Assembly (NCBI GenBank): GCA_019828595.1
Contig: JAHQRK010000010.1
Location: 2,232,001-2,296,000, forward strand
Source of the DNA: Aphanomyces cochlioides
Lineage: Eukaryota; Oomycota; Saprolegniomycetes; Saprolegniales; Verrucalvaceae
DNA: 64,000 nt
Direction: 5' to 3'
Shown here piece by piece: positions 44,319-55,955 of the stretch (positions are counted from its first letter, which is position 1; each line of letters opens with the position of its first letter). Both the position numbers and the translations under genes were made by a program. A model generated the notes under the pieces. That model was not told where the DNA came from, searched no databases, and saw only the letters and a program-made list of their open reading frames with translations.

Positions 44319-45537
44319 GTTGGAACCTGTGTCGATTTCAAGAATGATGCAAGCTCCAGCAGTTGCGTCGTCGGTGGCATCTGGAGTTCCATGTCAAGCC
44401 AGTGCCTACTGTCGAGACAGTCGGAATTTCATCCAAGTATACAAACTTCAAGTCAAATGGCAAAGGCGTTACTGCGATTCATATTCTGGCCAGCAACTTC
44501 TGGGTAGACATGCGAAGGAAGAACGACAACTGGACGACCAACTTGGTCATGATCTCATGGTCGTAAACTCACGCTGGAGCGGATGGAAATCGAGCAGTAA
44601 CTCAAGTTCCTAGCGCTATTCCAGCTCGAATAAATCCACTGCGACTTGGAGCTGATATTGATTCACGAGCTTAAAGTGTGTACGTGATTGCCCTAGCTCC
44701 CCTGATCAACCTGGCCATCGAGGCAATACTGGGAGGAGGTTGAAAATGAGTACCGTAGAGAGTATGTAGCCTTAACATTAGGCGTCGAGAAGGAAGAGCT
44801 CGATTAGAGCGACACTGGGAGCTTAAATGCTTTGGAGTTGTGGACTTGGCGAGGAGATCTAGCTAACTAGCGAGGTGGTTAGCTGGCGGGGTTGATCACA
44901 TTGAACTGGTTGAGGGGTTGCACCGATTGATACTGTAGTCAATGAATGTTGAAAATGGCCGACGTCGTTGTCCAATCCTTACGTTGTAGCAATCGAACGT
45001 GCGAGTTAACCCACTGGAGGAGGACAGTTCAAGGTGGACGATACGCTTTCTGGGTTGCTTCCACGCCTTCTACTTGACGTTAGCTTGGACAAGTTTTCGA
45101 CTCAGGTTTGGATGAGCCTTATGGTTTATATGATTGTTTGTATACTGTGTCAACCATCCCAATAGGTTGACTCCAGTATATCGAAGCCTCTACGTCCCAT
45201 AATAAGTGACGGGCAGCGAAGCTGGAATTCAATCGAGAAGCATTGCGATCGATGGCATCCCGCTGGCAAGTCGCTCATCTCGAGAGTATCTCCATCGTAT
45301 CAATCACGGATTTGACCGATCGATCGGCAAGGAAGAGATCCCATTGTGATGCAAAGACGGGCATGTCACCTTTCTACCATGGAATGTCAAAAAGCCACTC
45401 TCATGAGAGTGGCTCTTCGCTCTCCTCAAGTATTTATATATATTGTCCGTGTTATAAAATGAGAGCAAAGAGAGAGTGGTCTGGGCTGTCTCGAATTTAC
45501 CAAGATGGCATTCGATCGTGAGAACATGCCATGTGCT
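44319..45537. other. spacer with one strong palindrome
   Basis: About 1.2 kb with no convincing gene. A short frame at 44363-44566 (ISSKYTNFKSNGKGVTAIHI) may be a gene remnant. A perfect 20-bp palindrome GCCACTCTCATGAGAGTGGC lies at 45394-45413, ~125 bp from the 3' end of the next gene. Confidence 0.4.
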
Positions 45538-47657
45538 TCACCCAAGCGACTTGCGGTGCGTCGGTGCGGTCGAAACAGCGACTTTGGGGAAGAGAACGTC
45601 GTCGAACTTGGTCTTGATGAACTGCGCTGTGACGACGGGGAGTGGCAAGCTCCGTGGACAAGTCACGAGGGCAATTTTCGTCAAGTTTTCGAGGAATTCA
45701 GGAAAAATCATGTCGTCGTCCATGGCAAATGGATCCAAAGCTGGGTTCTCATCGTCCTCCATGGAGTTTTCCTGCAGCTCGGACGCCTTGCGGATGGCCT
45801 AGAGCCACAAATGACGTTGGAAGGTCGAGGCCAGCGTTGGTTTTGTACCTTCAAGATGGAGCGGAGATTGATTTCATCGGTCACGCCATACGTCTGGAGC
45901 AAATGCACAAAGCTGCGCACGCTCATCGTGATGTCATTCTCGGGGATCATGTTGGGCGAGAAGTCGGCTTCCTTGACCGCAAACTGCAGGAAAACCTGCT
46001 CCAAGCTGGCGTTATACTTGCGAAACACTGTTTGCATCTCCGCGCTGTGAACTTGGATCTCCAGCGCTTCAATGGGAGCCTAGAAAACCACAGAGATGGT
46101 CAAGTTGATGGAGAAATCCAAGGCTCTACCATGGACGAAGCAGCATGGTCATGGACGTAGTCGTCGTACATCTTTGTGAACGCGTCCGCGACCGACATGT
46201 TGACCTACAAAGCGCGCTTTAGATTCAATTCCATCGTGGCAAAGTGTCTACCTCGCCCATTTCCAGCGCATCATCCCAGGCAATGCGCACGAGGATCTCA
46301 CAGAATTCGCGAAACAAGATGACTCGATCTGGATCATGGAGATCGCTCCATTTCTCCCGCGGCGTGACGATGGCATCAAATGCCCGCGCGTTCATCCGCG
46401 TCTACCGTCAACTTTGATTTCTTCTGGGGCCACAGAGGTTCTACCTTTCGCTCACGTTGGATGCGAAGGCGCTTGACGGCTTTGTTCTGCGCATTCCGGA
46501 CGAGCAGCAGCTTGCGATTGAGCTTGCCCATGTTGGCATTCAAGCGGCATTCAGCGGCAAAACGCCAGAGCTCTCGCATTTCCATGAGAAAATTGTTTTC
46601 TGACGACGCGTACGGCGTCGTCGTGCCAGCGCAAGAGGCATAATGCCGGTAGACATTGCGCAAGTCGGTGTTGGCCCGCAGCACTGCATTCTGCGCCGCC
46701 TTGACGCCGCGGGCTTTCTCCTTCTCGTTGCCGCGGATCAAATCGTCGACGTACAAGATAATGGTCGGGATCGTTTCGTTGGTCTTGCGGTTGTCGTTGA
46801 TGTCGACCATGCGATCGTGGACGAATTCACCTACAGCCAAGTGAGCGACGCCAGCGACGACGGCCTGGAAGACCTTCGTAGATGGATCCGTCCTCAAAGA
46901 AGAAGAGCCCAGGGCCATTCTTGACGTTGTTTTCCCAGTGGCCTTCGTAGCGAGCGCCGTTGGCGTAGTAAAAGACGCCGAATCCGTCGCGGACCCCGTT
47001 GGCAAACTCGCCTTCGTAGCGATTGCCGCGCTTGTCTTGCGCCTTCCAGACGTGGACGCCGTTGCCATGCTGCTTGTCGTCGAGCCAGTCGCCGTCGTAC
47101 TGCTCCATCTTGTCAAACCAGTGCATGACGCCGTGGCCGCATTTGACGCCGGCGACCCATTGCCCTTGGTAGACATTGCCACTGCCGTATTTCATCGTGC
47201 CTTGGCCATCTCGCAGCCCTGCTTTCCATTCTCCATCGTATTCGATGCCATTCGCGTCGTCGTAGACCATGCGGCCAACTCCGTGCTGCTTTCCATCGAC
47301 CCACGCGCCGTCGTAGCTTGTAATCCTGTTGCTGCTTTGGAAAAATCCGTTGCCGTGGCGTTTGCCGCCCTTGACGTCGCCTTCGTACCAGCTTTCATCG
47401 GGCCACGAGTACTTTCCACGGCCAGAGAGCTCGTTGTACTCGAAGTTGCCTTCGTAGACGACGCCATCGGGCCAGACCAATTTCCCAAACCCATGCATGC
47501 GGCCATTGCAGAACGAGCCAGAGTACACCTGGCCGTTCACAAACGTCGCCATGCCCTGGCCATGGAAGCAATTGTTCACGCGCTCCCCTTCATACGACGA
47601 CACGATCAACGCCGCAAGCGCTGGATCGAGCGGAAATTGCGACGACAACGTCGGCAT
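45538..47657 (-). CDS. RSPH10B: radial spoke head 10-like MORN-repeat protein
   Basis: Component of the flagellar radial spoke, by similarity. ATG at 47657 (MPTLSSQFPLDPALAALIVS); an ATG at 47738 would add 27 non-conserved residues. About ten MORN repeats follow (SYEGERVNNCFHGQGMATFV, VYSGSFCNGRMHGFGKLVW, and so on), to 46874. Introns: 46831-46873 (43 nt), 46205-46251 (47 nt), and two more near 46081-46130 and 45785-45833. The C-terminal helical part reads LYVDDLIRGNEKEKARGVKA, MRELWRFAAECRLNANMGKL, DPDRVILFREFCEILVRIAW, ends DDVLFPKVAVSTAPTHRKSLG-TGA. A 1-nt surplus in a GGG run near 46388 breaks the frame (DERAG*, next AFDAIVTPREKW) and is probably a sequence error or a missed small intron. 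The presence of this gene points to a flagellated organism. Confidence 0.8.
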
Positions 47658-47738
47658 TTTCTCCCACCTGTTGTCAATGGAAAATACGTGAAACCGACAG
47701 GTGAAACCGCTTTTTGTAACCGACACGAAAGACGCCAT

Positions 47739-50274
47739 TTATTTCTTTGCGTGCTGCTTCTTGGCCTGCTTGCGATTTTTGATCGCCTGCTTGTGTTTCC
47801 GTCTAAAGTCGACTGTGTACGTCTTGCGCAGCGCAATCCACTCGGTTTCTCTCTGCGGCGTCCATTCTGGCTTGTGGAACGTCGCGCCAAAGGCAAGGAC
47901 TTCTTGGATCGGTCGTTTCAGCACGGCAGCTCCACCAGCAGCGGTGGCTTTCTCGTCGTCGTTGTCGGCATGCTCTTCATTGTCTTCTTCGCCGTCGGTG
48001 CTTTCATCTTTGTCGTCGTCGCGATTAAAGAGTCCGTCGGTGAAATGCCACGCTCGCGACGCATCGTCGTCGTCGTCGTCTTCGTGGTGTTTTTCCTTCA
48101 AGTCTTTGTCGTCTGGCTTGTTGTCCTCCTGTTGTGGCTCAAACATGGCCGCAAAGCTAAAGACGGAAGAGGTGGCAGGCTTGCCACCCACACCATCCAA
48201 CGCAGCCTCCATGGCCTCGCCGTCTTCAGAATTCGATCGAACACGTGAAAACATGGTCAACAACTCGGTTGTCGCGGCGAAATACCGCTCTTCGGACGGC
48301 GGTGGCAGCGGCGCATCGACCCATTTCTTCTTGGCGCTCGTTTCCTCGTCACTGGGAGCTTCGTGGGGGAAATCTTCAGGCTCCACTTGTTGCTCCATCG
48401 TCTTTGCAGTGGCTTCATCACGAGGATCGTAGCGACGCATGGACGCAAGCCATCTAGAACCAAAGTTTTAAATAAACAACCAGACAACAATGGGCAAACC
48501 CGAGTTGTTTCTGGTCTGGCGCCGCGTCTTCCAGCAGCGTCCACTTGGTTTTGTCAATCTTCATGTCTGGGAAGAGTTCCTGGAGCAATTCCAGCGCCCG
48601 AAGTTGCTCGGCCTTGTCAGCAGCCGCTTGGGCAGCAACGTCGGCTTCGTCCAGGACGCGCCACGTCTGAATTGTATCGTCGACGTCTTGATTTGCATCG
48701 CCGCTGTCGTCGTCGTCGGCTGCAAATTCGTCCATAAAGCGTTCATCCAGTCGGAAACGATCGTCCCCTATGAGCCAAACCACGTTTCAATCAGCGCGAA
48801 GGATAGAGACAGCGTACCGCCAAAGCGTTTCTGCATTTCAAAGAGCTTCTTGCCTTCTGGACCTGCAAATTCAGGGCGAAACGAGACCAAGCCGTCCTCT
48901 TCATCGTCGTCTTCGTCGTCAGAATCGCCAAAGAGCGACTTTTTCGACTTTTGAGCGCGTTCTTCGGCTGCGTTCTCGTCAGCGTCCTCGTCCCCATCGC
49001 TGTCAAATGTAATCTTCTTGTTGGCACTCGCAGCAACCACGACCGCTTTCGCTTTCGAAGCGGCAGCGGCAGCTAGAGCTTGCTTTTCAGCCAACGCAGC
49101 CAAGCGTCGTTTGTTTGCTTCTTCCCGGCGATCCATTTCAGTCCTACAGCGCAGTTAGCCGTGGAGAATCGCATGATAAAGCTCAAACTTGATGGAAGAC
49201 GCAGGCTTGGCAGGGCTGGCGTCCGAGTCTGAGGAGTCTGACGACGTCTCCTCGTCCAAGACTGGTCGACTTGGAGCGACTTTAGGACTGACTGAAGCTT
49301 TGGATGGGCTTGTAGTGGTCGCTGCCTTGGCTGGACTTGAGCTACAAAGGGCAATTGAGCCACAGCTTGCAATTTTAATTCCTACAGCTTGGTGGCAATT
49401 TCGTCAATGTCGTCGTCATCGTCGTCGTCGCTGCTCTCGGAACTTAATTCCAGCTGCTTTGTCTTGGATTTAGGCTCTGGGACTGCGCTTTCCTGCTCTT
49501 CCTCGTCGCTACTTTCAGAGCTCAAGTCTTCCAGTCGCTTCCTACAAATGTTGTATGAGCTCTAGCGAAATGGAGCCGATGTGTACTTGGCAACAGTCGC
49601 TGGAACTAGTTCCGGTTCCATTTCCTCATCGCTGCTCTCGGAGCTCAGCTCTTCAGCCCTGTTCAATGCAACTAAGAGAGAGCCTAGATGGAAATATCTT
49701 ACGTTGCTGGACGTTCTATTTCGTCGCTGCTTTCAGAGCTGACGTCGTCGTCTGCAGAGCCGACCTCTGGCGTGTGCTTGGGTGGTGCAACAGGTAATAT
49801 AGCATTGCCTTCTTCATCAAAAGTCGTCTTGGAGCCTTTAAATCTATCCAAGTGCTCAGACAGATTAGATAGGATGCTTTACCGTTTGGATGGCTTGAGT
49901 GTCAAGTCTGTTGAAGTGGTGGTGCCTCCTCGTAGTGCAGCTTGACGGGCAGCTTCAAGCTCCTGTTTCTGTGCTTCTGCGTCGTTCCACTCGGCTTGAA
50001 GGCGAGCCATGTAGTCCGCGAGTGCAGGCTCTACACGTAGACGTTTGCCTTTCCATTTTGTATTGTGATATCCGTTCACAAGCGCTTTTGCCGCGGCAGC
50101 TTCTGCGTCTGGATCGGACGACTGGATCTCAACGTAGGCAAAATCCGACGCATTGGAATTGCTCATGAGGTCCACTGTTGTGATAAATACATTGGAAGGA
50201 AGAAGACGCTGGAATCGGTCCTGGAGATCGCCGCGGGAAGCGTCGGCAGGCAGACGGCCGACGTAGATGCGCAT
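47739..50274 (-). CDS. NOL8: NOL8-like nucleolar RRM protein
   Basis: ATG at 50274. Residues 1-~90 are an RRM (MRIYVGRLPADASRGDLQDR = RNP2 region; ASDFAYVEIQSSD = RNP1 region). A first intron lies at 49844-49882 (39 nt). Then come several short exons, each encoding an acidic Ser-rich module ending SSESSDEE/SSESSDDD (near 49760, 49640, 49520, 49420, 49230), then a Lys/Ala-rich coiled segment, FDSDGDEDADE, LFGDSDDEDDDEEDG and the conserved FRPEFAGPEGKKLFEMQKRF and DRFRLDERFMDEF, EQLRALELLQELFPDMKI. The C-terminal ~230 residues are acidic with LAFGATFHKPEWTPQRETEW and a basic end. This matches NOL8, which acts in ribosome biogenesis. Its stop is 1 bp from a possible upstream ATG of the MORN gene, head-to-tail. 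Confidence 0.65.
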
Positions 50275-50827
50275 TTTTTCGGCTTATTGGTTGGATGCGT
50301 TTTGACTTCAATAAAGTAAACCGTTGCACAATATATTGGGGGTGCAGGGGTTAAGGGGTGTAGGGGTTAGAGAGTAAGTAGATGTTTGAATGCCATGCTC
50401 TTTCAACGCAGCGTTCATCTCGAATCGATATCAGTCGCTTGCATGGCTATAGTTGCTACCCACGGAGGCATTTGTGTGCCATTGGCATCTATAATCGCGT
50501 GGATGATAACATGGAGTTCACGGATGGGGTAACAACAATCTCGATTTTGGCGATGCCAAGATTGAACACAGAAAAGGAGACTACAAAGCGCTTGGCTTTG
50601 AAAGAGAGCTAGCAAATTGACAGCATCATAGCGGAATTAGCGCTAACTGTGATTCCAGAACATCAGACTGCAGGCTCTTCACTTTAGCAAAGCACTGACA
50701 AAGAGCTCTTTGGGGGTGAAGGGTTTACAGTTGAGGGTTTAAGGGGTGCAGGGGTTTCCAAAATACGATACTTAATTGAGAAGTTGAGTTTCAGTAAAGT
50801 ATACATATAGTGGATTCAAGCACCGAC
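50275..50827. promoter_or_regulatory. spacer with G-rich tracts, shared 5' region
   Basis: Divergent promoters of NOL8-like and the PFK-2 gene. Two G-rich blocks occur: GGGGGTGCAGGGGTTAAGGG near 50338 and GGGTTTAAGGGGTGCAGGGG near 50732. They are mirror-like partners of the C-rich block at 32975-33035. Confidence 0.5.
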
Positions 50828-52766
50828 ATGGTTGAGCGTATCCTGGCGCAGCAAGCGTGTCTTGCTCTCATGGCGACGCTGCTGATCTTCTCCTTGGCCT
50901 CTGTGGGAAAGAGGAAAATGCCAAAGACCAAGAAGGTCCAGTTCCGCCTTGACGACGACAAGCCGCTGTCGAAAGAGGTACGATAGTCTTCGACCAGATT
51001 GAAGATTCATCCTCGCGCTTGTAGAAGAAATCCGTGACGATGATGCACGCCCTGGGTATTTCTATGGCCCGACTTTCGGCTCTACCACGTCGAACACCGT
51101 CAAATAACTTCTCATCAGAGGTACGACAGCTCTAGTGATCTTAAAGCTGAAGCTGACATTTTCGCAAAAGGAGTACGACAAGAAGACAGATTTATTCCAC
51201 GAAGGACGCAACCAAGGCGGCAAACTTGTCGTGATTATGGTAGGCTTGCCAGGTCGTGGGAAATCGTACATGGCGCGAAAGGTATGTACTGAATGTGAGG
51301 TTCAACGGCTCAAGTTTGAGGTCCACAGGTCGCGCGCTATTTGAATTGGATCAATTACGCCACGAGGGTCTTTAACATTGGCAATTACCGTCGAAAACTC
51401 TTGGGTGCTGACCACGATGCGACTTTCTTTGACCCGGAGAATCCCCTGGGGAAGCAACAACGCATGCAATTAGCTGAGGCCGCCATGGACGACATGCTGA
51501 ATTATCTCTACAACGAAGGCGAAGTCGCAATCTACGACGGCACAAACTCGACGCTGGAACGACGTCTTTGGATCCAAGTAGACGGAATTAACGTGGGGAC
51601 AACCAACTGTCTGCTGTAGGACAGAGTTTCTCAAACCGATGGATTTCGGTTGCTCTTCATCGAGAGCATTTGCGAAGACGAGCGCATCATCGAGCGCAAC
51701 ATCATGTACAATCTCTTTTCTCTATCCTCGTTTGACTTGATGGCAGTGACACCAAGCTGCGCTCGCCAGACTACAAGACGGCGACGCCGGAGCAAGCTGT
51801 GGCGGATTTCCGAGCGCGGATTGAAATGTACCGCAAGAACTACGAAGCTCTCGGCGACGCGGACGAGATCTTCTCGTATGTCAAAGTGATTGACGCTGGC
51901 ACGAAAGTAAAAGCCGCGCATTCTGCATGTCAAGTTGACGACGTTTTCTAGCTCATCATGAATCGAATCCATGGCTATTTACCCATGAAGATCCTCTCCT
52001 TCATCAGCAATCTTCACATCGTGCCGCGGCCGATCTACTTGGCCTGCCATGGCGAGAGCGACAACGATATCACCAACCGACTCGGCGGTACTCGATCGCT
52101 CTTCCAACTCCATTAACAACTTGCAGGCGACTCTGAACTGACTGCACGCGGGGTTGCCTTTAGCCAGTCTGTCTTCCCGTGCCTTCCTTTGTAGTTGACG
52201 CCATTTTCCTGTAGACTTTTGGGCAAATTCGTTGCCAAGAACGTCTCGAACGACTTGGTGCTTTGGTACTCGACGTCGAAATGCGCGAGGGAATCGGTAA
52301 AGTTTATCTCGAGCGAGACGCGCGTCCAGTGGCGGGCCCTGCGTGGCCTCGAGGCTGGCATGTACACGCACATGACGAAGCGTGAATTTGCTCAAGATCA
52401 CCCAGAGTACAATGACGTGGCAGCACGACAAGCTTGCTAACGAGTGCGCTTTTTGCTAGGGAGCACCGCTTGCGCACGGACAATCCACTCTGGTACCGCT
52501 ATCCCCTCGGAGAAAGCTACGTCGACGTCGTGTCGCGTCTCGAGCCGGTGATTTTTGAACTTGAGCGCAGTCGCACGCCCGTCGTGATCGTTGCCCACCG
52601 AGAAGTCGTGCAGTGTCTGTACGCCTATTTTCTTGACTTGCCGACGCTGGAAATCCCCCAAGTGAACGTCGAGCTCCACCAAGTCATTGAGCTCCACACG
52701 ACTGCATACGAGTGTTTAGAAACACGCCACGATCTTTTGGAAGCAGAAGACGACTATGAAGATTGA
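50828..52766 (+). CDS. PFKFB: 6-phosphofructo-2-kinase/fructose-2,6-bisphosphatase, phosphatase residues altered
   Basis: Bifunctional enzyme that makes and degrades fructose-2,6-bisphosphate, the regulator of glycolysis. ATG at 50828 (150-nt first exon, whose N-terminus has a hydrophobic stretch LAQQACLALMATLLIFSLAS). Kinase: Walker A GLPGRGKS (51243-51266), RYLNWINYATRVFNIGNYRR, HDATFFDPENPLGKQQR, EVAIYDGTNSTLERR, FIESICEDERIIERNI. Phosphatase: IYLACHGESDND (the usual RHGES has Cys, TGC at 52045-52047), STSKCARES, LRGLEAG (catalytic Glu position is Gly, 52345-52347), WYRYPLGESYVDVVSRLEP (usual Lys is Leu), IVAHREVVQCL (His kept). Introns of 26-84 nt, e.g. 50978-51024 and 52407-52459; the exon 2/3 border near 51050-51146 is uncertain. 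TGA stop at 52764-52766. Confidence 0.85.
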
Positions 52767-52776
52767 AAGCGTCTTG

Positions 52777-55418
52777 TTAGACGAGACGACCAATATACTC
52801 CATGTCTTTGACTCGATCGAGCTCGTAGCGGAACGTTGGCGCGGCAAAACTTGGCGATATCCTCGGATCAAGTTCATGGGCGGCATCGAGAGCTTGCTGC
52901 GCTTTGTCGAGACGACCAAGGTGCCGCAACGTGTCGGCAAAACGAACCCACGGCTCGCTCGTCGACTGTTTGACGCGGTGGAGGCCATAGTACAGCAGCA
53001 GGTATGCCAGCAGATAGTGGCCATGGGTCGACGCTCGCGCTGCAAAGTCGAAAATGAGCTCAAGCTTGGATCGTTTCCGCCCCGTCGACGCCTTACTCAT
53101 TGCCACTGCAGCTTGCAAGCCTACGACGAGCTGTTGAGGCTCCAAGACAGAGGCAAGAGAGACCTTGCTTGCAATTGTCAATGGAGTGGCTGCAATGATA
53201 GCCCAAGGCGCAAATAATCGTCATGTCAATGGCGGTGAAAGGCGCTGGCGGGGCATCAAGAAGGCTCGACAAGTACTGGACGCTTTCTTCCCCCCGCTGG
53301 AGGTACTGCAGTACGACGCCAACCCAGAGCACGCTCGTCTTGATCTGTTCGAAGTCGGGATAGCAAGCAAGGAGATGCGTCATGACGTCCAAGCCTCCGA
53401 TGTATTCATTGCGCTCAAACAGAAGCACAGCATACTCATGGAGAACTGCAGGATCGTTGGCATGGGCGCTCTTCAAGGTCAGCAGCGACGTGTAGAGCGA
53501 ATATGCTTGGTTGAGATTGAACGGATCGTACGATCGATGCCATGCTTCGTGGTGGCTCCGCGCCAGTGCCAAGCTCGTCGCGTCGACGCTCTTTGGATGG
53601 CCATTCCGCCTCGCTCCTGGAAGGAAAGCCGTCAGTCGAGGAAGAAGAGGTCGCAGTCGCGTACGTTCTAGACAAGCAGCAGCTTCCCACCAGTGCTGCG
53701 TCGAGTAGTAGTAAAGCCCCAGCGTGTGAAAGACAATGGACGCGGTCGCAGAGTCTGGCACGTCGTGGACGATGTGTTGCGCGGCGGAAACCTAACACAT
53801 GTCAAATGTCCATCGTCACATTTGGGATCGCTCAACACACCAGAGCCACTCGTTTCTGCTCGACGTAGACAACGCGGCGAATAAACCAGCCTCGGATATG
53901 ACGATGGAGGATCTCGAGCGCTCTGGTTTCGCGGAGATGCTGGACAAACCGTCGAGCGAGCGCTTGTCGCCAAGCGCATTGGATGACGACGAGTTTGCTG
54001 ACTTGCAAATTTTTCCACCGACAGTAACGCCGCCATTGCCTCTGTATTCGCGCAACCGCGTGGCTCTTGCGATTCAAATAAGGCACGACACGCTGGACAA
54101 TGAACAAATCGATGCGTTTCCTCGCTCGTTTTCGACTCCGCTCGGTTTTTAAATGGCGCTACGCAGCCAGAGTTTCAAGAACGACCATGCCGCTGGTGTA
54201 CCTTGGCATCGGCTGTGCGTTGTGCCTCGAGCATGGACGCAGCGTGGTTTTGTCGGTGATGTTTTCTAGCCAAACTCCGCCGTAGGAACAAGTTGATGAC
54301 CGTAGCTGCAGCATGACGAGCTTGAGCTTCGCGACGAAATCGCCGTAGCCATCTTTGTATCCGCGACGCCGCCGTGGACTCTTGACTGGCAGCAAGTTGG
54401 AGCACGAGCTGCTTTCGATACGCTTGGATTCGTCGCTTTGCTGCGTCACGGTCCGCACTCACTTGCTTCATCGTGGTTTGAATAGCTACAAGGGCTTAAG
54501 AGTGCACGTGAAGCAAGGGCTACCGTCGTTTGAAGCTAGCTGGGGAACATTTATCGAGTAACTTTCAACTTGGATGGATTCGGGTGGAATGAATGGAGGT
54601 GCTTTTGGTGGCGGAGGCACCACAGGGCGCTCCTTCGGAGGTGGTTGTTGCTGCTCAAGGTGTTCATCTTTGTGCTTTGAGCTTTTCGAGTAGTCGAAGT
54701 CAGGCTCCTCGGCATATTTCTCTCGCCAGTCTGGGAGTTGCTGCGCCGCCTCCGAGTCGGTCAATACATGGCGAATCGATCGAATCTTCTTGGTCGCGTA
54801 GGTTTCCATGTGGAGAATTCGCCGCCGCAGTGGAGGTTGCTTCCGCCTCCAGTTGATCCAAGCTTGAACGATCGGTTGGAGCGACTTACGCTTCTGCCTT
54901 GGAGTCTCAATTGAATGAACTCTGTCGTCGCAGAAAACTTTCCAGTCAAAGGTGCTCGCTCGAGCCTCGACGATCGGACTGGCTTTTGGGGATTCCAGTG
55001 CTTCCTAGCCGCATATCATGCATCACGATGACCAATGTGAACAAACTGGTTGCAGCGAGTTTCCGTGACTTTTGGCTGTGTCTTTGGATCGACTTTTCTA
55101 CGAGATTTCATGAGGAACATCGCTTGGAAGACGGCCTACCTTGGCTGGCTTGGGTAGTTTGAGAGCTCGCTGCTTAGCATACGTTTGGGTGTCGATCGGG
55201 ATCTTCAGAGGGCGTGGAAGTGTAGCTGCAGTGGGGCTACAACGGGGGCAAAACCACTGAGGCGGGTCGTTGTCGTAGCGCGGTGGGTCAAAGCAATACG
55301 TGTGTAGCTGATAGGTGCATGTTGGCGTCGAGCATCGGATGAGTAAATGACTGTTCAAGTCGCTCCTGCAGCGCCGACAAGGCTCTCGTCGATCCTTTCG
55401 GCTGCCAACATTGATCAT
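52777..55418 (-). CDS. PHD-finger + IQ-motif + TPR protein
   Basis: Multi-exon minus-strand gene, convergent with PFKFB (10 bp apart). First readable exon 55418-55140 encodes a PHD finger (CRRCRSDLNSHLLIRCSTPT, then CTYQLHTYCFDPP, WFCPRC). Intron 55098-55139, then DTAKSHGNSLQP, another intron, EALESPKASPIVEARASTFD, a coiled part VQAWINWRRKQPP and HVLTDSEAAQQLPDWREKYA, proline-rich PKERPVVPPPPKAPP, then a spliced block of IQ motifs (RIQRWLRRFRREAQAR; RIQRQWRRYCRW; VIQCAWRQALARR), and C-terminal TPR-like helices (FHTLGLYYYSTQHWWEAAAC, LNQAYSLYTSLLTL, HLLAYLLLYYGLHR, GRLDKAQQALDAAHEL). Each junction restores the reading frame. IQ motifs bind calmodulin-type proteins. A single protein with this order is unusual. 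An N-terminal exon upstream cannot be excluded. Confidence 0.65.
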
Positions 55419-55747
55419 TCTTGACAGGGGATCGCGTGTAACCGACGGTGTCGTCGACCGTTACATCGTGCCATATTGAATGCGCAATCAACCGTCCGAC
55501 CAAAGTGCATAGACAGAACGTCGACCACCATTGACCACGCCAGGAAGATCCAATTCCGCGCGGATTCCAAGGCAATTCCCAGCAAAGCTTGAATGTTATG
55601 CAATGCCAAGAGCCATAGACAGCGTCGCTCTACCGTCTGGCGGACTTGAAAGCCATTGTGCGACCCATAGTTGACCTAGAAGGAAATTACTGCCCTGATT
55701 GCCTTGCCCCTACAAAATCAGTGGAGAACTACATGTAATGCGGTGGA
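55419..55747. other. 5' side of PHD gene up to the copia insertion
   Basis: On the minus strand a frame (LLALHNIQALLGIALESARN) runs here, possibly an upstream exon or another small gene. On the plus strand a frame ends YCPDCLAPTKSVENYM just before the LTR. Neither is assignable. Confidence 0.3.
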
Positions 55748-55943
55748 TGTTGTGGTTTTTGCCCATAAAGCCGTTTCCACACGACATACAATCTGGGAGA
55801 GAAGACCGGATGCGATTACCGGAAAGATCGCTAGCAAATTGAGTGGACACGCAGTTTAGATCACTTCCAATTTAAGAGTCAACAGAGAAGAGCGTTGCAA
55901 AACCTCGCGCAGTTGCGGTCACATAACCTTGAGGAAGTCTACA
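55748..55943 (+). repeat. 5' LTR
   Basis: 196 bp, TG...CA, identical to the 3' LTR. Should hold the promoter; no strong TATA box is evident by eye. Confidence 0.9.
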
Positions 55944-55955
55944 GGTTATGAGCCC
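55944..55955 (+). promoter_or_regulatory. primer-binding site matching initiator-Met tRNA anticodon arm
   Basis: GGTTATGAGCCC follows the LTR directly. It is the reverse complement of GGGCTCATAACC, the anticodon stem-loop of initiator tRNA-Met, as used by hemivirus-type copia elements that prime from a half-tRNA. The ATG inside it (55948) is the start codon of the ORF. Confidence 0.75.

Noticed and set aside
43395..44507. Plus-strand frame of 370 codons
   Set aside because: Antisense to the signal-peptide/transmembrane gene at 43569-44318; its Arg-rich content is that of a shadow.
46938..48248. Long plus-strand frame (436 codons)
   Set aside because: It lies antisense over the MORN and NOL8-like exons, whose codon patterns and introns are well supported; the plus frame has no family features.
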